A stretch of 64,000 bases of DNA from Streptomyces nymphaeiformis (GTDB lineage: Bacteria > Actinomycetota > Actinomycetes > Streptomycetales > Streptomycetaceae), in contig NZ_JACHJY010000011.1 of assembly GCF_014203895.1 (NCBI RefSeq), forward strand, positions 248,001-312,000, read 5' to 3'. The position numbers were made by a program, and so were the translations under genes. Below the pieces are notes generated by a model. It was not told where the DNA came from. It saw nothing but the letters and a program-made list of their open reading frames with translations, and did no database searches. This document shows, one piece after another, positions 58,443-64,000 of this stretch (position 1 is the stretch's first letter; each line of letters begins with the position of its first letter).

Positions 58443-58603
58443 TGATTCGGATTACTCTTCGGCTTCCCGATGACGTACACGTCCGGCTGGCTGCTCAGGC
58501 AGAGGCGGACAGGCGATCTCTCAACTCCGAGATCGTGCATCTGCTGGAGGTGGCCCTCGCCGGCGTCGGGTCGGGGAAGAAGGGGTCGTCCGACGATGGC
58601 TGA
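58442..58603 (+). CDS. Arc-type ribbon-helix-helix DNA-binding protein
   Basis: A 53-residue protein with the Arc/MetJ ribbon-helix-helix pattern: strand IRITLRLPDDV, then helices HVRLAAQAEADRR and SLNSEIVHLLEVAL, and a short charged tail. It is divergent from the tnpB remnant, 28 bp away, with a palindrome over its own start codon, so it probably represses itself and tnpB. No ribosome binding site precedes ATG 58442; a leaderless mRNA is likely. It remains intact although tnpB is broken. Confidence 0.8.
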   Translation: MIRITLRLPDDVHVRLAAQAEADRRSLNSEIVHLLEVALAGVGSGKKGSSDDG

Positions 58604-58734
58604 CCGTCTGGCGCTGCGGGATGGATGGGCCTGTTGCGCCCAGGGGCGGGCGGTGGGCAGGTGTCGATGATGTCGATAGTGGGTGGCTATGGGTGCCTGT
58701 GAGAGCGCTCCGGCGACAGCTCGTCGATAGAAGT

Positions 58735-58752
58735 TCGTGAAGTTCTTCACAA
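58735..58752 (+). promoter_or_regulatory. Rex (NADH-sensing repressor) operator upstream of ndh
   Basis: TCGTGAAGTTCTTCACAA matches the Rex consensus TTGTGAA-N4-TTCACAA at all but one defined position. It lies 308 bases before the ndh start. Rex of Streptomyces represses respiratory genes when NADH/NAD is low, and ndh is a fitting target. Confidence 0.7.
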
Positions 58753-58756
58753 GGAA

Positions 58757-58931
58757 AAGGGCCCTGATGGCGCCCGAGGAAGGTCATGAGGCCCTCCGAG
58801 GGGGGTCTCAGGGCCCTTTCGCAGGTGCGGAGGCCGATTCGCTCGATGTTTCCATCGTGTGAAGCGGGGCTCCGCTTCGGCGTTAACAGGGGCTCTCCAG
58901 GCCAGTTCAGTAGGGGTGAACAACGTTCACC
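58757..58931. repeat. Inverted repeats in the ndh upstream region
   Basis: AAGGGCCCTGA (58757-58767) pairs perfectly with TCAGGGCCCTT (58808-58818). GAAGCGG-GGCT-CCGCTTC follows at 58861-58878, and GGTGAAC-AAC-GTTCACC at 58915-58931. The last resembles a Rex site but its spacer is five instead of four bases. The 457-base gap 58604-59060 contains these elements and the Rex site, but no gene I can support. Confidence 0.6.
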
Positions 58932-59060
58932 AGTGCACCCCGGTTCCTTTGCAGCACCATGACGTGGATCACGTGGGCGGCGGAGTGTAGCAGAGGTGTC
59001 CCCGAACCTTGTGAAGGGGCGCACGAGCACCCCCCACATGAGGGGTGGATACTCGATGCC

Positions 59061-60440
59061 ATGAGCACCACGGAGCGTCCCAGGATCCTCGTAGTAGGCG
59101 GCGGGTACGTAGGCCTGTACGCAGCTCGGCGCATCCTCAAGAAGATGCGCTACGCGGAGGCGACCGTCACGGTCGTCGACCCGCGGTCGTACATGACCTA
59201 CCAGCCCTTCCTCCCCGAAGCCGCCGCCGGCAGCATCTCGCCGCGTCACGTCGTCGTCCCGCTGCGACGCGTCGTGCGCGGAGCGGAGGTGCTCACCGGC
59301 CGGGTCACCACCATCGACCAGGACCGCAAGGTCGCCACGATCGCGCCGCTCGTCGGCGAGGCGTACGAGCTGCCGTTCGACTACCTGGTCATCTCGATGG
59401 GCGCGGTCTCGCGCACCTTCCCGATCCCCGGCCTCGCCGAGCAGGGCATCGGCATGAAGGGCATCGAGGAGGCCATCGGCCTGCGCAACCACGTCCTCGA
59501 GCAGCTCGACAAGGCCGACTCGACCACCGACGAGGAGGTCCGCCGCAAGGCGCTGACCTTCGTCTTCGTCGGCGGTGGCTTCGCCGGCGCCGAGACGATC
59601 GGCGAGGTCGAGGACATGGCCCGCGACGCCGCGAAGTACTACCAGAACGTGTCGCGCGAGGACATGCGCTTCGTCCTGGTCGACGCCGCGGACAAGATCC
59701 TTCCCGAGGTCGGCCCGAAGCTCGGCCAGTACGGCAAGGAGCACCTGGAGTCCCGCGGGATCGAGATCTACCTCGAGACCTCCATGGACTCCTGCGTCGA
59801 CGGCCACGTCGTGCTGAAGAACGGCCTCGAGGTCGACTCCAACACGATCGTGTGGACCGCCGGTGTGAAGCCGAACCCGGCGCTCGCCCGCTTCGGTCTG
59901 CCGCTCGGCCCCCGCGGCCACGTGGACTGCAACGAGAAGCTCCAGGTCAACGGCATGGACTACGTGTGGGCCGCGGGCGACAACGCCCAGGTCCCGGACA
60001 TGGTCGGCCGTCGCGCGGGCAACCCGAACGCCTGGTGCCCGCCGAACGCCCAGCACGCCCTGCGCCAGGCCAAGGTCCTCGGCGACAACGTGGTGGCCGG
60101 CATGCGCGGCTTCCCGCAGAAGGAGTACAGCCACGCCAACAAGGGCGCGGTGGCTGGTCTCGGCCTGCACAAGGGCGTCGCGATGATCGTCATGGGCAAG
60201 GTGAAGATCAAGCTCAAGGGCCGTCTCGCCTGGTACATGCACCGTGGCTACCACGGCATGGCGATGCCGACCTTCAACCGCAAGATCCGCGTCTTCGCCG
60301 ACTGGACCCTCGGCATGTTCCTCAAGCGCGAGGTCGTGTCGCTCGGCGCCATGGAGACGCCGCGCGAGGAGTTCTACGAGGCGGCCAAGCCCGCCCCGGC
60401 GCCGGCCGCCCCGGCGCAGGAGAAGGCCAAGGCCTCCTAA
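59061..60440 (+). CDS. ndh: Type II NADH:quinone oxidoreductase
   Basis: A 459-residue membrane-associated flavoprotein that passes electrons from NADH to menaquinone without proton pumping. The FAD site is ILVVGGGYVGLYAARRIL at the N-terminus, the NADH site is FVFVGGGFAGAETIGEVEDM, and the second FAD contact is DYVWAAGDNAQVPDM. A C-terminal amphipathic region (VKIKLKGRLAWYMHRGYHGM) anchors it to the membrane, followed by an Ala/Pro tail. ATG 59061 gives the standard start. The long upstream region with a Rex operator suggests redox control. Confidence 0.95.
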   Translation: MSTTERPRILVVGGGYVGLYAARRILKKMRYAEATVTVVDPRSYMTYQPFLPEAAAGSISPRHVVVPLRRVVRGAEVLTGRVTTIDQDRKVATIAPLVGEAYELPFDYLVISMGAVSRTFPIPGLAEQGIGMKGIEEAIGLRNHVLEQLDKADSTTDEEVRRKALTFVFVGGGFAGAETIGEVEDMARDAAKYYQNVSREDMRFVLVDAADKILPEVGPKLGQYGKEHLESRGIEIYLETSMDSCVDGHVVLKNGLEVDSNTIVWTAGVKPNPALARFGLPLGPRGHVDCNEKLQVNGMDYVWAAGDNAQVPDMVGRRAGNPNAWCPPNAQHALRQAKVLGDNVVAGMRGFPQKEYSHANKGAVAGLGLHKGVAMIVMGKVKIKLKGRLAWYMHRGYHGMAMPTFNRKIRVFADWTLGMFLKREVVSLGAMETPREEFYEAAKPAPAPAAPAQEKAKAS

Positions 60441-60490
60441 GCACCACCCGCAGTACCAGCAGGACGAGAGCAGTACACGCAAGGCCGTAA

Positions 60491-60526
60491 AAGGGCCGTC
60501 CGCCATCCGTGGTGCGGACGGCCCTT
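60491..60526 (+). terminator. Hairpin terminator after ndh
   Basis: Perfect 13-bp stem (60491-60503 with 60514-60526), ten-base loop. Confidence 0.85.
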
Positions 60527-60634
60527 CGCGTGTTTTGCCGACTTGTTGCGCGGGCCGGGACTGCAAACGCCTACCGACGGTGTTCCCTTGGTGACGAACA
60601 TTTCTGGGGCAAGAAGATCACGGAGGTGTGCACC

Positions 60635-61927
60635 ATGGCCGACGCCGCGTCGCGGCTGACGACCCTCGCCGAGGAACTCCTCGGAGGACCGCTCCCGGTC
60701 CGTCTGCGAGCCTGGGACGGCAGCGAAGCCGGCCCCGCCGGCGGCCCCGTCCTGATCGTCCGCGACCGCCGGGCCCTGCGGAGACTGATCTGGAAGCCCG
60801 GCGAACTGGGCCTGGCCCGCGCCTGGGTGGCCGGTGAGATCGACGTCGAGGGAGACCTCTACGAGCTCCTGGACCGCCTCTCGGGCCTCCTGTGGGAGCG
60901 CGGCGAGGAGACCAGGGGCCTGCTCGACTCCGTACGCGACCCCAAGGTGCGCGCCGCCGCCCGTGCCCTGCTGCGGCTCGCCGGGCCGCTGCCGCCGCCG
61001 CAGCCGCCGGCCGAGGAGATGCGCGGCCGCCACGGCAGCCGGCACACCAAGCGCCGCGACCGGCAGGCGATCAGTCACCACTACGACGTGGGCAACGACT
61101 TCTACGAGCTCGTCCTCGGCCCCTCGATGGTCTACTCGTGCGCGTACTGGACGGAGGACGGCACCCTCGAGGACGCCCAGCGCGACAAGCTGGACCTCAT
61201 CGCCCGCAAGCTGAACCTCAGGGAGGGCGACCGGCTCCTCGACGTGGGCTGCGGCTGGGGCTCCATGGCCATCCACGCGGCCCGCGAGTACGGCGCCCGG
61301 GTCGTCGGCATCACCCTCTCCCGCGAACAGGCCGCCTACGCCCGCAAGCGGATCGCCGACGAGGGCCTCACCGACCTGATCGAGATCCGCGTCCAGGACT
61401 ACCGGGACGTCTCGGACGGCCCGTACGACGCGATCTCCTCGATCGGCATGGCCGAGCACGTCGGCGCCGCGAAGTACCGGGAGTACGCCGACGACCTGTA
61501 CGCCCTCCTCAAGCCCGGCGGGCGGCTCCTGAACCACCAGATCTCCCGGCGTCCCGAGCCCGACGAGGAGGCCTACGAGGTCGACGCCTTCATCGACGCG
61601 TACGTCTTCCCCGACGGCGAACTCTCCCCCATGGGCCGCACCCTGGCGACCCTGGAGGACGCCGGCTTCGAGGTCCGGGACGTGGAGGCGATCCGCGAGC
61701 ACTACGCGCTCACGCTGCGCCGCTGGGTGGCCAACCTGGAGGCGGACTGGGACCGGGCGGTCCGGCTCACCTCGCCCGGCCGGGCCCGGATCTGGCGGCT
61801 CTACATGGCGGCCTCGGCGGTCTCCTTCGAGCGCAACCGGATCGGCGTGAACCAGTTCCTCGCCGTGAAGACCCCGGTGTCGGGGAAGAGCGGCACGGCG
61901 CTGCGGCCGCGCGTCTGGCAGGAGTGA
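60635..61927 (+). CDS. Cyclopropane-fatty-acyl-phospholipid synthase
   Basis: A 430-residue SAM-dependent enzyme that methylenates unsaturated acyl chains in membrane phospholipids. Residues 1-120 are the lipid-binding N-terminal domain (VRDRRALRRLIWKPGELGLA, RAWVAGEIDVEGDLYELLDR). The catalytic domain has ISHHYDVGNDFYELVLGPSM, SAM motif LLDVGCGWGSMAIHAAREYG, and EHVGAAKYREYA with the conserved bicarbonate-site residues. ATG 60635 follows GGAGG. It stands between two terminators, so it is monocistronic. Confidence 0.93.
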   Translation: MADAASRLTTLAEELLGGPLPVRLRAWDGSEAGPAGGPVLIVRDRRALRRLIWKPGELGLARAWVAGEIDVEGDLYELLDRLSGLLWERGEETRGLLDSVRDPKVRAAARALLRLAGPLPPPQPPAEEMRGRHGSRHTKRRDRQAISHHYDVGNDFYELVLGPSMVYSCAYWTEDGTLEDAQRDKLDLIARKLNLREGDRLLDVGCGWGSMAIHAAREYGARVVGITLSREQAAYARKRIADEGLTDLIEIRVQDYRDVSDGPYDAISSIGMAEHVGAAKYREYADDLYALLKPGGRLLNHQISRRPEPDEEAYEVDAFIDAYVFPDGELSPMGRTLATLEDAGFEVRDVEAIREHYALTLRRWVANLEADWDRAVRLTSPGRARIWRLYMAASAVSFERNRIGVNQFLAVKTPVSGKSGTALRPRVWQE

Positions 61928-61933
61928 ACGGCC

Positions 61934-61965
61934 GAGGGCCGGCCCCCGGGCGGGGGCCGGCCCTC
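61934..61965. terminator. Convergent hairpin terminator
   Basis: Perfect 14-bp stem (61934-61947 with 61952-61965), GGGC loop, between the cyclopropane synthase gene and the convergent permease gene. Confidence 0.9.
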
Positions 61966-61983
61966 TTCTCCGTACGGGTCGGG

Positions 61984-64000
61984 CTACTCGGCCTTGATGG
62001 CGCTGAGCATGTTCAGCTTGGCGGCGCTGCGGGCCGGCCACAGGGAGGCGAGGACGCCGACCAGGGCGGCCAGGACCACGAAGAGCCCGATCCGGTCCCA
62101 GGGCAGGACCAGGACGTAGCCCGGCAGGCTGCTCTTGAAGGTCTCGCCGATCGCCCAGCCGAGGAAGGTGCCGAGGCCGATGCCGACGACCGCGCCGAAC
62201 ACCGAGATGACCACGGCCTCCAGACGGACCATCCGCTTCACCCGGCGCCGGTCGAGGCCGATCGCCCGCAGCATGCCGATCTCCTGCTGACGCTCGAAGA
62301 CCGACATCGCGAGGGTGTTGACGACACCGAGGACGGCGATGATCAGCGCCATGCCGAGCAGGCCGTAGACGATGTTCAGGAGCATGTTGATCGGGCCGCC
62401 GAAGGTGTCACGGATCTCCTTGTGGTCCATGATCTCGATCGCCGGGTTGTCGCCCATGGCCTTCGCCAGGGCCTGCTGGTGCGCCGTGCTCGCGCCGCCG
62501 TCCGTCGAGACGAAGATCTGACGGATCTCCGCCTGCTCCTCGTGCGCGGTGACCAGCGCGGTGTCGGCGAGGACCGGCGAGACGAAGGTGTTGGCCTCGT
62601 AGACCGCGCCGACGGTCAGCTTGCCCTTCTGCTTGTCCATGAACTCGACCGGGACGGTGGCGCCGACCTTCAGGCCGCGCTTCGCGGCGGTCTTGTCGTC
62701 GACGGCGATCGTGTTCCCGCCGAGGGAGGACAGCGAACCGTTCACGACGTCCAGCTTGAGGACCTTCTCGATCGCGCCGGGCGTGACGCCGGAGACCGAG
62801 GCGAACTGGCCCTTCAGGTCGAAGGCGCCCGCCTGCTGCGGGGAGACCGCGGTGACGCCGGGGGCCTTCTCCAGGGCGGTCAGCGCCTCCTGGCTCAGAC
62901 CGGTGCCGCTGGCCATGCTGACCATGTAGTCGGCCTTGATCTGGTCGGTGGTCGCCTTGTCGATGGCCGAGCCGACCGTGGCGCCGAGCACCGAGAGGCC
63001 GGTGACGAGGGTCAGGCCGATGGCGAGCGCGGAGGCGGTGGCGCCGGTGCGGCGCGGGTTGCGGACCGCGTTCAGGCCGGCGAGCTTGCCGGAGACCCCG
63101 AAGACGCCGACGAACAGCGGGCGGATCAGGGCGATCACGGGCCGGGACAGCATCGGGATCAGGACGATGACGCCGATGAGGGTGAGGAAGGCGCCGCCCG
63201 CGATGTACATGCGGCCGTCGTCGCCGCCCGTGCCGGCGCCGAGCACGATCAGGACGACACCGAGTGCGGTGAGCACGGCGCCGATCGAGTTCCGCACGAC
63301 GAGCGACTTGGTGCTCTGGGTGGCGTGGACGCTGCTCATGGCGGCGACCGGCGGGATCTTCGCGGCGCGGCGGCCGGGCAGCCAGGCGGCGAGCATGGTG
63401 ATCAGGACGCCGACGCCGAAGGCGGCGACGGCCGGGGTGGCTTCGAGGACCAGGTCGCCGGCCGGGACCTTCAGGTCGAAGGCGCTCATGGCCGAGCGCA
63501 GGCCCACGGCCAGGCCGATGCCGAGGACGTAGCCGACGGCGGAGGCGACCAGGCCGACGAGGCCGGCCTCGGCGAGGACGGAGCGGGTGATCTGCCGGCG
63601 CGAGGCGCCGACCGCGCGCATCAGGGCGAGTTCCTTGGTGCGCTGGGCGACCAGCATGGTGAAGGTGTTGGAGATCAGGAAGATGCCGACGAAGAGCGCG
63701 ATGCCGGCGAAGCCCAGGAGGACCTGGTTGAGGGCGCCCATGCCGGCTTCGATGTCCTTGGCCTGCTGGTCGGCGAGGGCCTGCCCGGTCTGGGCGGTGG
63801 CCGCCTTCGGGACGACCTTGAGGACCTCGTCGACGAGCTTGGCGTCGTCCGTGCCCGGGGCGGCGGTGACGGTCATGCTCCGGAAGTAGCCGGGCTTCAG
63901 GTAGAGCTTCTGGGCGACGGCGGTGTCGAAGACGACGAGGCTGCCGCCGGCGTTGACGGCGCCGTCCTCGGTGGTGAAGACACCGGAGAGGGTGTACTCC
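61984..64000 (-). CDS. ABC transporter permease with two FtsX domains, 5' end outside the window
   Basis: The frame runs from the right edge to TAG at 61984 and shows the last 672 residues. Visible parts: the end of the first extracytoplasmic domain (EYTLSGVFTTEDGAVNAGGS), a first FtsX domain (IALFVGIFLISNTFTMLVAQ, TKELALMRAVGASRRQITRS), four central membrane segments, a second MacB-like domain and a second FtsX domain (NIVYGLLGMALIIAVLGVVN, RQQEIGMLRAIGLDRRRVKR). It is a distant paralogue of the permease at 13157-15730. Its ATPase gene is expected just beyond the window. Confidence 0.9.
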   Translation of the reverse strand, partial: EYTLSGVFTTEDGAVNAGGSLVVFDTAVAQKLYLKPGYFRSMTVTAAPGTDDAKLVDEVLKVVPKAATAQTGQALADQQAKDIEAGMGALNQVLLGFAGIALFVGIFLISNTFTMLVAQRTKELALMRAVGASRRQITRSVLAEAGLVGLVASAVGYVLGIGLAVGLRSAMSAFDLKVPAGDLVLEATPAVAAFGVGVLITMLAAWLPGRRAAKIPPVAAMSSVHATQSTKSLVVRNSIGAVLTALGVVLIVLGAGTGGDDGRMYIAGGAFLTLIGVIVLIPMLSRPVIALIRPLFVGVFGVSGKLAGLNAVRNPRRTGATASALAIGLTLVTGLSVLGATVGSAIDKATTDQIKADYMVSMASGTGLSQEALTALEKAPGVTAVSPQQAGAFDLKGQFASVSGVTPGAIEKVLKLDVVNGSLSSLGGNTIAVDDKTAAKRGLKVGATVPVEFMDKQKGKLTVGAVYEANTFVSPVLADTALVTAHEEQAEIRQIFVSTDGGASTAHQQALAKAMGDNPAIEIMDHKEIRDTFGGPINMLLNIVYGLLGMALIIAVLGVVNTLAMSVFERQQEIGMLRAIGLDRRRVKRMVRLEAVVISVFGAVVGIGLGTFLGWAIGETFKSSLPGYVLVLPWDRIGLFVVLAALVGVLASLWPARSAAKLNMLSAIKAE

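Noticed and set aside
58915..58931. Second Rex operator before ndh
   Set aside because: The half-sites are separated by five bases rather than four, so it is listed only as a palindrome.
1..64000. Biosynthetic gene cluster, prophage or CRISPR locus
   Set aside because: No polyketide, NRPS or RiPP core enzymes, phage structural genes or spaced repeats were seen; the single P450 and exporters are not clustered with biosynthetic genes.

Overview
This window is chromosomal DNA from a high-GC actinomycete, almost certainly a Streptomyces. The evidence is a strong G/C bias at third codon positions, frequent GTG and TTG starts, and typical Streptomyces families (XRE/DUF397 pair, DUF5937-type regulator, SCO6745-like protein, LppU-like protein, HelR, c-di-AMP riboswitch before rpfA). 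No rRNA, tRNA or CRISPR array was found.

Left part (1-12.2 kb) is accessory in character. It has a regulator/efflux pair, two large secreted FG-GAP paralogues with TTG starts and a matching promoter/leader, and a SRPBCC-MarR cassette between them. A stretch of gene wreckage follows (XRE N-terminus joined to a DUF397 C-terminus, plus a carboxymuconolactone decarboxylase scrap), then small membrane proteins and a 14-TM exporter. From 12.3 to 24.3 kb come a MacB-like ABC exporter, a solitary Phd-type antitoxin, mfd, a secreted SGNH hydrolase, a TetR/SCO6745-like divergent pair, an HNH lipoprotein and an acetyltransferase.

The middle (24.3-43.3 kb) holds a LppX-like lipoprotein, a DUF4190/DUF4352 protein, a HTH-methylase-specificity fusion followed by a membrane protein and a Ser/Thr kinase with a helical-repeat tail, and a SigE-family sigma factor operon. 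It also holds helR behind a perfect 25-bp palindrome resembling the rifamycin-associated element, an unexpected eukaryote-type ML (NPC2/PG-PI transfer) domain protein, an intact XRE/DUF397 pair, a PadR/HAAS operon, an AraC regulator, and an acetyltransferase coupled to a 14-codon upstream reading frame.

The right part (43.3-64 kb) is core chromosome. Its order (SurA-like lipoprotein, mazG, flavohaemoprotein-like reductase, P450, two resuscitation-promoting factors, eno, ftsB/divIC-like, DUF501, ppx, ndh, cyclopropane synthase, ABC permease) matches, from memory, the S. coelicolor SCO3100-SCO3089 region. Two insertions interrupt it: a 196-bp foldback element before mazG, and a wrecked TnpB element with a divergent ribbon-helix-helix gene between ppx and ndh. 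Regulatory sites seen include a c-di-AMP riboswitch before rpfA, a near-consensus Rex operator before ndh, a TetR operator, and many strong hairpin terminators.
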